Positions 1-8,554 of a DNA stretch of 64,000 nt are shown here, piece after piece. Numbering within the stretch: the stretch's first letter is position 1; every line of letters starts with the position of its first letter. The stretch is from Cytophagaceae bacterium (GTDB lineage: Bacteria > Bacteroidota > Bacteroidia > Cytophagales > Spirosomataceae), in contig JAIXOL010000030.1 of assembly GCA_027486845.1 (NCBI GenBank), positions 186,001 through 250,000 of the forward strand. Reading direction: 5' to 3'. The translations under genes were made by a program, and so were the position numbers. The notes below the pieces were generated by a model that saw only the letters and a program-made list of their open reading frames with translations, did not search any database and was not told the DNA's origin.

Positions 1-396
1 ACAAACAGGAAAACCACTTTCTTTTCCTTGCCCGAATGACATCTCGACGTAAGGTTGAGTCGGGCGTGCAACTGTACCAACACGAGTAGCTACTTCGGCA
101 GTATTTTTTTCGTCTTTTACTTCGAGTTCTTTATTAAAATATGCCTCGTACATTTCCCATGAAGTTTCATATTTAGCCATCCAAAAAGCATCAATTATTA
201 CTTTATGTTGCGGACCTTCATCGGGTTTGCGGTCTTTTTCAGACGCTGGACTTCCCATGGTAAATTCACCAGCGGGAATCGGCTGCATATCCAAACCATG
301 TTGTAAGCCGGGAATATGCTCAGTATAAGGTTTAAAGTCTTCGCTACGAAAAGCTACGCAAGCAAAGATAAGTAGGGAGAAGATAAATTTTTTCAA
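1..396 (-). CDS. SUMF1/formylglycine-generating-enzyme-like secreted protein, N-terminal part (runs off window)
   Basis: An open frame runs from a TTG at 394-396 down to the window edge without a stop, giving the first 132 residues. It starts with a basic-hydrophobic signal sequence, then reads PIPAGEFTMGSPASEKDRKP followed by DEGPQHKV, the typical opening of SUMF1/FGE-sulfatase domains (IPAGxFxMGS, then PxHxV). No ATG lies in frame before residue 37, and a TATATTTG -7 element sits at 417-424, so the TTG start is preferred. Members in this phylum range from true sulfatase activators to GldK-like motility lipoproteins and non-catalytic copies. The catalytic cysteines lie outside the window, so the role cannot be decided. 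Confidence 0.75.
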   Translation of the reverse strand, partial: MKKFIFSLLIFACVAFRSEDFKPYTEHIPGLQHGLDMQPIPAGEFTMGSPASEKDRKPDEGPQHKVIIDAFWMAKYETSWEMYEAYFNKELEVKDEKNTAEVATRVGTVARPTQPYVEMSFGQGKESGFPVC

Positions 397-713
397 GGTT
401 GAATGAGTTTTTTTTACAAATATAGTCTATGAATTGACTTAGGTTAAAATGATTTGTCATAAATTTAAAGACATTTAGTAAATTAGCACACTAAAAGTTT
501 TTTGTTCCTTTATAAAAATCCACAAACTAATTTGAAAACATCAATCAGCATTTACCTTGAAACTTATAAGCAGATTTATGATCAAATCCCTCAGTCAAAT
601 TAGAAAAATGCTTGCCAAAAAATAAATTCTTTAATCATTTTATAACAAATGTGATAGCTAAATGAGTTTTAGATTTCGGCACTTTACACAAGAAACATCA
701 AACAATCAAAATT
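397..713. other. Divergent intergenic region with a -7 element
   Basis: No coding frame is visible here. On the minus strand a TATATTTG motif at 417-424 matches the Bacteroidota -7 consensus and serves the SUMF1-type gene. On the plus strand only a weak TAGATTTC is seen at 671-678 ahead of the DUF2141 gene. The rest is AT-rich without repeats that I can recognise. Confidence 0.4.
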
Positions 714-1136
714 ATGAAATCATTTTTTTTGCTCACTTCCTTACTGTTCTTTGGTTTTTCAGAAAGCCAAGGACAAACTTTTAACTTAAAAATCTCCAGC
801 ATAAAAAGTACAGCTTTACTTAGAATTGCTTTTTATAAGAAAGAAAACAAATTTCCGGATGAAGGTAAATTTGCATTTGCAAAAGAAATAAAGCCAACGA
901 AAACTGGCGATATTACCCTCGCATTTACCGACATTCCAGCGGGCGAATATGCTTTAGCTATCTATCAAGATTCAAATGGCAATAAAAAGCTGGATACTAA
1001 TTTAGTTGGCTACCCGAAAGAGCCCTTTGCTTTTTCGCAAAACATCAAACCAAAGTTCTCAGCTCCAAACTATGAAGAATGTAAAATAATATTCGATACC
1101 AATAACACGACATTTTCAATCAAACTAATCAACTAA
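714..1136 (+). CDS. DUF2141 family secreted protein
   Basis: A 140-residue protein with a signal peptide (about residues 1-20). The body matches the DUF2141 pattern: a small beta-rich domain with IPAGEYA at 75-80 and DSNGNKKLDTN followed by GYPKEPFAFS at 86-108. The Asp/Asn-rich turn looks like a calcium-type loop. It ends one base before the next ATG, so it is co-transcribed with the ABA4-like gene. In the family the role is not established; pairing with a carotenoid-related membrane protein is a contextual hint only. Confidence 0.85.
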   Translation: MKSFFLLTSLLFFGFSESQGQTFNLKISSIKSTALLRIAFYKKENKFPDEGKFAFAKEIKPTKTGDITLAFTDIPAGEYALAIYQDSNGNKKLDTNLVGYPKEPFAFSQNIKPKFSAPNYEECKIIFDTNNTTFSIKLIN

Positions 1137-1137
1137 C

Positions 1138-1572
1138 ATGAACGCTTCTTCAATTTTTCAATTTGGCAATTCTTTTATCATTTTTGGTTGGCTATTGCTA
1201 ATAATAGCTCCGAACTGGAAACATACACAAAACATCATTCTGAATGGTTTCATCCTCTTGTTTGCAGTCATTTATACCGTCTTAATTCTAAAGGATATTG
1301 GAGATTTCAAAGCTGATAGTTTTAGTACATTATCAAACGTAAAAGCATTATTTCAGAATGATAATGCCGTGGCGGCAGGTTGGTTTCACTATTTAGCTTT
1401 TGATTTGTTTGTGGGGGCTTATATCGTACGTGCGGCCAAGAAACTTAATATTTCTCGCTGGTGGGCTACGCTCCCATTACCTTTTACGTTTATGTTTGGC
1501 CCAATGGGGTTTCTTGTTTTTTTTATCATAAAAACCATTATATCCGCATCTAAAAATGACACAAATAAATGA
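1138..1572 (+). CDS. ABA4-like (DUF4281) membrane protein
   Basis: A 144-residue integral membrane protein with four hydrophobic segments (about 10-26, 35-52, 82-98, 114-134). The conserved WFHYLAFDLFVGAYI at 82-96 and the LPFTFMFGPMGFL stretch are typical of the ABA4/DUF4281 family, which in plants is needed for neoxanthin formation and in bacteria is often near carotenoid or DUF2141 genes. The start is one base after the upstream stop (TAA-C-ATG), so translational coupling is likely. Enzymatic activity in bacteria is unproven. Confidence 0.8.
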   Translation: MNASSIFQFGNSFIIFGWLLLIIAPNWKHTQNIILNGFILLFAVIYTVLILKDIGDFKADSFSTLSNVKALFQNDNAVAAGWFHYLAFDLFVGAYIVRAAKKLNISRWWATLPLPFTFMFGPMGFLVFFIIKTIISASKNDTNK

Positions 1573-1753
1573 AATATATCAAGAAATAAATTGTTGATTT
1601 TTGCAACTTTTCAATGATTTCAGTATAAAATCCCATATAAATAAACTAACATTTATAATTTAATTCCTTCGGGATTTAAAATTCCTGTGACTTATTTTTT
1701 CTGTAAACATATCATCTCTTCGGGTTTTTATACTAAACATTTTTTTTAAGACT

Positions 1754-1781
1754 TTGTGGATTGTTGACCCTCGAACGTGAA
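1754..1781. repeat. Degenerate 7-bp repeat array
   Basis: Four consecutive heptamers can be read: TTGTGGA, TTGTTGA, CCCTCGA, ACGTGAA. They lie just beyond the 3' end of the minus-strand DUF4136 gene. The first two units recur in the array at 59649-59676. See the finding on heptamer arrays. Confidence 0.5.
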
Positions 1782-1792
1782 CCTAAAAACGC

Positions 1793-2392
1793 TCACTTCA
1801 CCGAAATCACATTTTCTAAATCTGCCTTTTGTTTTGTGGTATTTCCTACTTTTTGAAATGGAAATTTTTTTAAAATTCGTTTTACTTTCATACAGAATAT
1901 CTCGGTAGCATAAGCTGGATTATCAATGATTTCGCCCGCAGTTCCACGCCAAACCAACTGCCCAGTTTGAGCATCTACAATATCAATGATTAATGTTCCG
2001 TCGTCATAATTCACTATTTTAGGGCTTTCGCAGTAAGTTCGTTGGCTCAAATCGGTCAAATATCGCTCGCCTCTATAAAACCCTGCTTCACACACTAAAT
2101 TCTGAAATTTTTGTTCTTCCACATAAATATGGAAATCAACCAAAAAATCGGGCGTGGAAATATTTATACGAAAACCTTTTTTTGCTAAGTTTTTATCAAT
2201 TGCTCGCACAATAGCTTGATTCAACTCAAACGAACTATAAAGCGGATGTGCCGCTTTAGTAGCTTCAAGTTTATTCCAGCCATAAGTTCGGTATTGTTCG
2301 ATAAAAATGTTTGGCTCTCGTTCAATGTGCAAATTCCGAGTACAACTAAATCCAAGTATAGCTAAAAATAATACAACTATGATTCGTTTCAT
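1793..2392 (-). CDS. DUF4136 domain lipoprotein
   Basis: A 199-residue protein whose N-terminus (MKRIIVVLFLAILGFSCTRN) is a lipoprotein signal with Cys17 as the acylated residue. The remainder fits DUF4136: an early YRTYGW segment, a central region predicting dominant negative-like 'LVDFHIYVEEQ' strand, and a late GTLIIDIVDAQTGQLVWRGT segment followed by a closing amphipathic helix (ILKKFPF). DUF4136 proteins are outer-membrane-anchored proteins of unknown function. It stands alone, transcribed opposite to its left neighbour. Confidence 0.8.
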   Translation of the reverse strand: MKRIIVVLFLAILGFSCTRNLHIEREPNIFIEQYRTYGWNKLEATKAAHPLYSSFELNQAIVRAIDKNLAKKGFRINISTPDFLVDFHIYVEEQKFQNLVCEAGFYRGERYLTDLSQRTYCESPKIVNYDDGTLIIDIVDAQTGQLVWRGTAGEIIDNPAYATEIFCMKVKRILKKFPFQKVGNTTKQKADLENVISVK

Positions 2393-2502
2393 GTCTTTTT
2401 AATTTTTATCAAAACTAAGATGACTTTAGTTACTATTCTATGTCAAATGGCACACAAAATTATGATATCAGTCAGTTATTGATGTAAACTTCCTAAAAAA
2501 AA

Positions 2503-2531
2503 AGAGTAGCTTGATGAGCTACTCTTTTTTA
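2503..2531 (-). terminator. Rho-independent terminator overlapping a stop codon
   Basis: A perfect 9-bp stem, AGAGTAGCT (2503-2511) with AGCTACTCT (2517-2525), is flanked by A and T tracts. The TAG stop of the minus-strand gene (2519-2521) lies inside the stem. Confidence 0.8.
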
Positions 2532-2908
2532 TTTAATTGATTCTGTGATATTAATATTGAATCGACTTTATTTATTTCCTTGTTTCTAGCATCACGTCCA
2601 CTTTTTGTTAGCAAATTCTTCTGCTTATAATTTTGAAGTTTATCATCATTATTTACAGCAATTACAATCGTTTTTGAGAGAGATTTTTGAGAACCCTGTG
2701 CTTTGTAATTCCGATGATTGACTTGAGGGTTGGTCGAATAATCGTTATTCAACTGAACTTGAGCTGGGTCTGAGGCGGTTGGTTTGCGTCCTAAAAGCTG
2801 ATTTTGTTGCTTATAATTAGCCGAATTAGGGGCTTTTGACTGTGCAAAACTCGTGGTAGTTATCGCCAAAGCCGATAACACCACTAAGGTCTTAAGTGTA
2901 TTTTTCAT
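2519..2908 (-). CDS. Small secreted protein, unknown function
   Basis: A 129-residue protein with a clear signal peptide ending at SFAQS (residue 22-23). The mature part is low in hydrophobics and rich in Asn, Gln and Lys, with two short look-alike segments: ANYKQQNQLLGRKP near the start and LQNYKQKNLLTKSGRD near the end, spaced by about 75 residues. This suggests a duplicated, possibly disordered or surface-associated protein. I do not recognise a family. It is single and terminated by the hairpin that overlaps its stop codon. Confidence 0.65.
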   Translation of the reverse strand: MKNTLKTLVVLSALAITTTSFAQSKAPNSANYKQQNQLLGRKPTASDPAQVQLNNDYSTNPQVNHRNYKAQGSQKSLSKTIVIAVNNDDKLQNYKQKNLLTKSGRDARNKEINKVDSILISQNQLNKKE

Positions 2909-3029
2909 TTTTCGAATAATTTTTGTTATGTGTAGCCTTTCGGAGACAATTCAAAATTATACTCGAAATAAATACAGAACAAAGATTGAAAGGATTTTTT
3001 GAGTAAAAATACTCAATTCTAATATCGTT

Positions 3030-3134
3030 CTAATCTCGCTTGGCTTTCTTCTCACGCTTTTCTTCTTTTTTCTCTTTGGCTGTTTTCAAAGGCTCTTTTT
3101 TTACAGCTTTCTTTGCATCTTGACTTTTTGCCAT
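3030..3134 (-). CDS. 34-residue lysine-rich protein
   Basis: A short frame from ATG (3132-3134) to TAG (3030-3032) encodes 34 residues: it begins MAKSQDAKKAVKKEPLKTAK and continues with alternating Lys/Glu to a KAKRD end. It contains about 40% Lys plus Glu/Arg pairs and is predicted as one charged helix. Short proteins beginning MAKSQ and ending in Lys/Glu repeats occur in many Cytophagales genomes, from memory. Function unknown; nucleic-acid or ribosome contact would fit the charge but is only inference. Too short for most gene finders. Confidence 0.6.
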   Translation of the reverse strand: MAKSQDAKKAVKKEPLKTAKEKKEEKREKKAKRD

Positions 3135-3267
3135 ATTATTTAGTAGAGTTTAAGGATGATATTCTAAAATCGGGTAAATTTAGCGTTAAATTTTTTCAAA
3201 AAGAGATTTTATCGAATAAATAAAAAACTATTTGATTAGAGATTTGAATATCAAAACAGTAAAGATT

Positions 3268-3299
3268 TTTGATGTAATAAAATTAATATTCTACTTTTG
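3268..3299 (+). promoter_or_regulatory. Bacteroidota-type promoter
   Basis: TTTG (3268-3271), a 20-bp spacer, then TACTTTTG (3292-3299) match the -33/-7 consensus of the Bacteroidota primary sigma factor exactly. The GTG start of the downstream gene is 38 bases further on. Confidence 0.7.
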
Positions 3300-3337
3300 T
3301 AGCTGGTATTTCACTAACATAAAACACACACTTAACT

Positions 3338-3892
3338 GTGCTAAAAAAGACTTCACTATTTGGATTAATTTTACTTGTATCAACAACGATTTATGCTCAA
3401 GACAAGGTTTCGTTTGGGGCTTCATTGATGTACAACTTTCCCCTAAATACGATTGGTGTTGGATTACGTTCACAAATTCCAATCACCAATAGACTCATTC
3501 TTACACCCGATATAAAATACGCTCCAAAATTCAATCAGATACATGAATTATATGCTGGGCTCAATGTTCAATTTTTGTTGATTACTTCAATAAAAAATAT
3601 CTCTTACAAAAAAAGTAGGGTTGAACCACAAAAACCAAATTTATACATAACAGCAGGAGCCGAATATAACCACTGGTTCAATTATATAAATAGTATAAAT
3701 AGCAAAGCAAACAAGCAAAATGTATTGCCAAAGGTCGGACTTGGTACTTCGTTTGGCTCGCATATTACAAGGTTTTTTGCAGAAATAAAATACAATATAC
3801 TTTGGGACGAAGCTTATACTGAAGCAGGCTTATTGGTCTACCCAGGTTATATAAAATTAAAAAAGAAAAATAGCTGTCCAGTTACCCACTAA
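3338..3892 (+). CDS. Outer-membrane beta-barrel-like protein
   Basis: A 184-residue protein started by GTG, chosen because it gives a full signal peptide (MLKKTSLFGLILLVSTTIYAQ) and lies downstream of a good promoter at 3268-3299. The mature part alternates hydrophobic and polar residues in strands (for example NTIGVGLRSQIPI, LYITAGAEYNHW, ITRFFAEIKYNILW), typical of small porin-type barrels with about eight strands. No specific family is recognised. The following lipoprotein gene starts 13 bases after the stop, so the two are probably co-expressed. Confidence 0.6.
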   Translation: MLKKTSLFGLILLVSTTIYAQDKVSFGASLMYNFPLNTIGVGLRSQIPITNRLILTPDIKYAPKFNQIHELYAGLNVQFLLITSIKNISYKKSRVEPQKPNLYITAGAEYNHWFNYINSINSKANKQNVLPKVGLGTSFGSHITRFFAEIKYNILWDEAYTEAGLLVYPGYIKLKKKNSCPVTH

Positions 3893-3905
3893 TCGACCTA
3901 CTTCT

Positions 3906-4877
3906 ATGATAAAATTACATTTTTTGTTGAAAACGCTCTTACTCGGAATTTTTGCGATTTCAATTTATTCATGCTCGAAAGACCGCCTTATTCCCATAGA
4001 GGTTAATACTTTAGTTGAGGAAGTAAACCCATTTAAGGATAAGGTTTTTGAATATCCTTATAATTTACCTTTACTTCCCAAACTTGCTAGTAAAGCTGAA
4101 AAACTTAGAATAAATAGTGTTAATGATCTACCAATTATCACCAAAAAGGGCACTAAACTCTGGATTTATGAATCGAATGTAAGAACCCCTCAAAACGGTT
4201 CTGTTACATATCCTTTTGATATTGAAATCATCGAATTATATACGCTAAAAGATATGTTATTGCATCGTAAACCAACGGTTTCTTTTAGTAGAATGCTAGT
4301 TACAGGTGGGGCAATTTATCTGAATATTAGCAAAAATGGAATAAATCTTATTGCAAATGCTCAAAATCTACCTAATATTTCAGTTCCTGCTAACAGGCCT
4401 GATAGAAATATGTGGCTGTTCTACGGAGCTATGGACAATCAAGATAATTTTACGTGGGCAGAAGCTCCAAGAGATACCATAAGAAATGATACAATCAAAA
4501 AAGTACAACCAATATTTGCAGGAAAAGGCACTTATGAATTATTTCCTAAGCGTTTTGGCTGGATTAACTGTGATAAGTTTTATGATTATGCAGGAGAAAA
4601 AACAAGTGTAAGTTTTGTTTCGCCAAAATTAGGTTTAGAAAATATAATAATATTCATGGTTTTCCCTAATATAAATTCAGTTATTCAAGTCTATCAAGGC
4701 AAATCGCTCGATATCCCTGTTGGCGAAGATGTCAAAATTGTAGCATTGGCACAAACTAAAGATGGAGAGGTTTTTGCATTCTTCAAAGATATAAAAGTTG
4801 AAAAAAAACAAACTGTTGAAATTGACTTGAAAGCTTCAACTGAAAAGGAAGTATTAGAGGCCTTAGATAAACTTTAA
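3906..4877 (+). CDS. Lipoprotein, unknown function
   Basis: A 323-residue protein with a lipoprotein signal (IFAISIYSC, Cys23). The mature portion looks beta-rich; a segment around residues 75-120 (KKGTKLWI, PFDIEIIELYTLKDML) resembles the ZU5-like or 'LPXTG-less' adhesive domains seen in Cytophagales lipoproteins, where a Gly-thr-lysine strand precedes EIIELYT. This is only a resemblance. It follows the barrel-like gene by 13 bases and ends before a strong terminator shared with the convergent murF-alr gene. Confidence 0.55.
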   Translation: MIKLHFLLKTLLLGIFAISIYSCSKDRLIPIEVNTLVEEVNPFKDKVFEYPYNLPLLPKLASKAEKLRINSVNDLPIITKKGTKLWIYESNVRTPQNGSVTYPFDIEIIELYTLKDMLLHRKPTVSFSRMLVTGGAIYLNISKNGINLIANAQNLPNISVPANRPDRNMWLFYGAMDNQDNFTWAEAPRDTIRNDTIKKVQPIFAGKGTYELFPKRFGWINCDKFYDYAGEKTSVSFVSPKLGLENIIIFMVFPNINSVIQVYQGKSLDIPVGEDVKIVALAQTKDGEVFAFFKDIKVEKKQTVEIDLKASTEKEVLEALDKL

Positions 4878-4894
4878 ATATTTAGTAGAAATAA

Positions 4895-4944
4895 GGCACA
4901 CCTCGTTTTTCATTACTTACGGGTGTGCCACTTTTATTTTTTAT
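4895..4944. terminator. Bidirectional terminator
   Basis: GGCACACC (4895-4902) pairs with GGTGTGCC (4922-4929), followed by ACTTTTATTTTTT. It lies between two converging genes. Confidence 0.8.
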
Positions 4945-7448
4945 TCCTTATAAAAAACTCGCTTCACCCGCTCACTTACCCCCGTCAGGATTTCGTATGT
5001 AATTGTACCAATCGAAGTTGCTAATTCTTTGATTGATAAATCTTTACCGAAAATAACTACTTCATCGCCTTCTTTACAATCCGTTTCGCTTACATCAATC
5101 ATAGTCATGTCCATGCAGACGTTACCAACAACTGGGCAAACTACACCATTAACCAAAACTTTGCCTACGCCTTTGCTGAATCCACGGTCAAAACCATCGG
5201 CATAACCAATGGCAATTGTTGCTATTTTTGAGTCTTTCTCTAAAACTCCCTTACGACTATAACCAACAGTTTCACCTGCTTTTAGATATTTTATTTGAGA
5301 AATAACAGTTTTTAATGTTCCGACCGTCTGTAATTCTTTTTGTTCACTATTCGTTGCTTCTAAGCCATAAAGCCCTATTCCGAGTCGAACCATTTCAAAT
5401 TTTGCTTCTGGGAAACGAATAATTCCTGCCGAATTGCATATGTGTCGCAATGGTTTTTGTCCATCTAATTCATTTATAATTTGTTGAGACATTTGCTTAA
5501 ATCTTTCAATCTGAGTTTTCGAGAAAGCATTGTGTTCGCTTTCATCCGCACCTACCAAATGACTAAAAATAGAGGCAATCTTTATTTTTGGATTTTGCTT
5601 CAATAATTCAATCAGTTGTTCGATATCCTGTGCCTCAAAACCCAACCGGTGCATCCCTGTATCAAGTTTGAGATGGATATTGCCATCCAACTCAGCCGAC
5701 TGCCCAAAAGGAGAGTTTTGTTTAATATATGTTAAATATTCTTCAAAAACTTTAAAACTATAAATTTCCGGTTCTAGGTTATACTCAATAAGCTTTGCGA
5801 AAGATTCTGGTTGCGGGTTGAGTACCATAATTGGCAGTTTAATTCCATTTTGGCGAAGCACAACACCCTCATCGGTATAGGCAACTCCCAAATAGTCAAC
5901 CCGGTGATATTCAAGTAAACTCGCTACCTCAGCACTGCCACTCCCATAGGCAAATGCTTTTACCATTACCATTATCTTTGTACCCGAACCAATTTTATTC
6001 CTATAAAAATTTAGATTATTGGTCAAAGCATCGAGATTTACTTCAAATACCGTCCCATGAACTTTCAGCGTTAATCGATTAATAATTTCCTCAAACTCAA
6101 ATTTTCTTGCACCCTTCACTAATATCAACGAACTTTGAAGTTGATTAATAGGAAATTTTTCAAGAAATTCTTCTGTAGAATGATAAAAAACTATCGATGA
6201 AACAGTTGTTTTGCTGTCACTAGTTGACGATGGATAAAATGGCTTTTGGTTGCGAGAAATCACTTCTCCGATACCTACAACCCTATCAATTTGCTTACCT
6301 TTAATTAGTTCTGCAATACTTTCGTACAAATCTGCTTCTTCTAGGCCAGACTGCAATACATCGCTGATAATTAACACTTTATCTCGCTTTGTATGTTGTT
6401 GAGTCATGAAATCAAGTGCAACCGAAAGTCCAGCATAATCATTATTATAGGTATCATCAATCAAATAGCAATCATTGATTCCTTGCTTCAATTCCAAACG
6501 CATTGCAATTGGTTTGAGCATATCTAAGCGGCTCTGAATTTCGAGAGAATTGATACCTTGACGCAACATCAAAAATATGCAATGTGTAGCATTTTCGATG
6601 GAAGCATCATCGGCGAACGGAATCTTGAAATCGTAGATTTGGCTATTCCACAAAATCTGTAAAGTGCAGTACGTATTTTGTTTATTAGGTTTTACAAAAA
6701 TCTTACTTCCCGCTTTTTTCGACCAAGCGATTAACTCAATTGTTGGATTAACGGCTTTGAGTAAAATTCTGATTTCATTGTCAATATCTTCAAAATCTTT
6801 GCAATAAATAAGCGTTTTACTTCGCTGAAACAAACGAAGTTTTTCAGTTGCTTTTTGTTTACGACTTCTAAATCCTTCATCATGTGCCGAACCAAGATTT
6901 GTAAAAATCCCGATAGTTGGACGAATAACTGGCTCGATAAATTCCATTTCGCCCGATTTTGAGATACCCGCTTCAAAAATTCCGAAATTATGGTGTTCGT
7001 TTATTTCCCAAACCGATAGCGGTACACCTATTTGAGAATTATAACTTCGTGGACTTTTTACTAAATTATAGTCCTTAGCCATCAGTACACTCAACCATTC
7101 TTTTACGATAGTTTTGCCATTACTTCCCGTAACTCCCACAATTGGAATATCAAAAGCCTGTCTATGATTAGCTGCCAAATGTTGTAAGGCTCGAATGGCG
7201 TTTTCGACTACAAAAAACTTGGCATCTGTTAGGTTTTTGAGCTGAGATTTTAAAGTTTCGTTAAGTGCTTTTTTCTCGACCACAAACTCACGCACGCCTT
7301 TTTTGTAAAGTTCTTCGATAAAGACATGACCATCATGACGCTCGCCTTTAATAGCAAAAAATATACTATTCTCTGATTGTGACACAAAACGGCTATCGGT
7401 TAGAAGAACCGTAGCTTTGGTAATAATAGGTTCGGAAAGGAAATTCAC
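4941..7448 (-). CDS. murF-alr: Bifunctional MurF ligase / alanine racemase
   Basis: An 835-residue fusion. The N-terminal part (about 1-455) is a Mur ligase: an ATP-binding GVTGSNGKT at 105-113, a central ligase domain and a C-terminal ligase domain (LIISDVLQSG). It adds D-Ala-D-Ala to the UDP-MurNAc-tripeptide. The C-terminal part (about 463-835) is a PLP-dependent alanine racemase: the Schiff-base lysine is in VMVKAFAYGSG, and the catalytic Tyr is expected in the IGYADGF region of the beta domain. The two activities supply and use D-alanine for peptidoglycan. This fusion is characteristic of Bacteroidota; in several relatives only one half is active, but here both signatures look intact. 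Confidence 0.93.
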   Translation of the reverse strand: MNFLSEPIITKATVLLTDSRFVSQSENSIFFAIKGERHDGHVFIEELYKKGVREFVVEKKALNETLKSQLKNLTDAKFFVVENAIRALQHLAANHRQAFDIPIVGVTGSNGKTIVKEWLSVLMAKDYNLVKSPRSYNSQIGVPLSVWEINEHHNFGIFEAGISKSGEMEFIEPVIRPTIGIFTNLGSAHDEGFRSRKQKATEKLRLFQRSKTLIYCKDFEDIDNEIRILLKAVNPTIELIAWSKKAGSKIFVKPNKQNTYCTLQILWNSQIYDFKIPFADDASIENATHCIFLMLRQGINSLEIQSRLDMLKPIAMRLELKQGINDCYLIDDTYNNDYAGLSVALDFMTQQHTKRDKVLIISDVLQSGLEEADLYESIAELIKGKQIDRVVGIGEVISRNQKPFYPSSTSDSKTTVSSIVFYHSTEEFLEKFPINQLQSSLILVKGARKFEFEEIINRLTLKVHGTVFEVNLDALTNNLNFYRNKIGSGTKIMVMVKAFAYGSGSAEVASLLEYHRVDYLGVAYTDEGVVLRQNGIKLPIMVLNPQPESFAKLIEYNLEPEIYSFKVFEEYLTYIKQNSPFGQSAELDGNIHLKLDTGMHRLGFEAQDIEQLIELLKQNPKIKIASIFSHLVGADESEHNAFSKTQIERFKQMSQQIINELDGQKPLRHICNSAGIIRFPEAKFEMVRLGIGLYGLEATNSEQKELQTVGTLKTVISQIKYLKAGETVGYSRKGVLEKDSKIATIAIGYADGFDRGFSKGVGKVLVNGVVCPVVGNVCMDMTMIDVSETDCKEGDEVVIFGKDLSIKELATSIGTITYEILTGVSERVKRVFYKE

Positions 7449-7514
7449 TTACAAAAGAAAGATTTAACACCCTCCTGTTTGGCTGGACGGCCGTTGAAGA
7501 GGGATTGGGTGGGG

Positions 7515-7946
7515 CTACAAAGTTGGAACAAACTCCATATTTACAAATTGTCCAGCACTAATCATTTTGTTGTTTTCGGCCTGTAAAACCAACTTAGTTT
7601 TCGAAATTTCAACTACTTTAAATTGTCCTTTAAAGCCTAAAATATCAATATCTAAGACTTGATTATCACTAATTAAATACCATGTGCCTGCATTTAAGAT
7701 TTGCTTCGTAATTCGATCTTTGGCACGAGTTACGTTATCGTTCCGAAATTCGTAATCTAAGCCAAAAAGGGCTTGTGCTTGCGAATTTAGCTGATTTTGA
7801 CTCAAAGTTTTGCCTTCTATATCAGCAAAACGGTCGAGTTTCCAAAAATTAGCCGAAAGAACTTTTGTTGGTTCGGTCGCCGTTATTTCTACTTTTTTGC
7901 AGCTAAAGGCAAAAAAGACTACTCCAATCAATAACAAATTTTTCAT
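7515..7946 (-). CDS. Small lipoprotein, unknown function
   Basis: A 143-residue protein with a lipobox (FFAFSC, Cys16). The mature part begins with a Thr/Glu linker and contains the pattern FWKLDRFAD, FGLDYEFRND, GTWYLISDNQVLDI, which resembles the single-domain lipocalin-like or META-like lipoproteins of Bacteroidota that have a 'GTWYL..' strand. I do not assign a function. It lies between coaD and murF-alr in the same direction, with a 24-base gap to coaD, so it may be in one transcript. Confidence 0.6.
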   Translation of the reverse strand: MKNLLLIGVVFFAFSCKKVEITATEPTKVLSANFWKLDRFADIEGKTLSQNQLNSQAQALFGLDYEFRNDNVTRAKDRITKQILNAGTWYLISDNQVLDIDILGFKGQFKVVEISKTKLVLQAENNKMISAGQFVNMEFVPTL

Positions 7947-7970
7947 CGTATTTAATATTTTTATAAAATC

Positions 7971-8426
7971 TCAGTCCAAATCATAAGGTAAATAATCATC
8001 CACTTTTGCTCCGTATTTATGCAATTCACGCACGATTGTTGAACTGATTGGAGCAAGTTCGGGTGAGGTAATCAAGAAAACAGTTTCGAGTCCACCAACC
8101 AAATGTCGATTTACTTGCGAAATTGTATTTTCGTACTCAAAATCGGTCGTATTGCGTAAACCTCTCAGCAAAAAATTGGCTTCGTTGGCCACCGCTGCAT
8201 TGGCAGTTAGGTCGTCATAAGAGATAATTTTTACTTTTTCGTTATTGTTGAAAGTTTCTCTGATTTTTTCGGTCATTTTTTCGATTGGGAAATAGCGTTT
8301 CTTGGTCGAATTTGTGCCGATACCAATAATTACTTCATCAAAAAGTTTCAATCCACGCATCACAATATCAGCGTGTCCTTTCGTAAATGGGTCGAATGAA
8401 CCTGGGAAAAAGGCAACTTTTTTCAT
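7971..8426 (-). CDS. coaD: Phosphopantetheine adenylyltransferase
   Basis: A 151-residue cytoplasmic nucleotidyltransferase of coenzyme A synthesis, making dephospho-CoA from 4'-phosphopantetheine and ATP. Diagnostic motifs are present: GSFDPFTKGH at 9-18 (the T/HxGH nucleotide-binding motif) and ISSTIVRE near the C-terminus (the ISSTxxR motif), plus LLRGLRN in the middle. Length is normal for the family. Adjacency to a DUF3822 gene upstream is a common arrangement in Bacteroidota. Confidence 0.95.
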   Translation of the reverse strand: MKKVAFFPGSFDPFTKGHADIVMRGLKLFDEVIIGIGTNSTKKRYFPIEKMTEKIRETFNNNEKVKIISYDDLTANAAVANEANFLLRGLRNTTDFEYENTISQVNRHLVGGLETVFLITSPELAPISSTIVRELHKYGAKVDDYLPYDLD

Positions 8427-8554
8427 GTTTTTTAGCTTTTGGCTCGTAGAAAGTCTAAATTGGACATTCCTACAAAATTCTTTAAAATTGGAGGTTTTTC
8501 ATTAAGTAATCCTTACTTTTCATAACACTATTTTAAAAGCTAATAACTCATTTC

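Noticed and set aside
3232-3492. A plus-strand frame of 86 residues
   Set aside because: It covers the promoter at 3268-3299 and overlaps the start of the barrel-like gene in another frame.
4941-7448. Sequencing fusion of separate murF and alr genes
   Set aside because: The fusion is normal in Bacteroidota and there is no frameshift at the junction.
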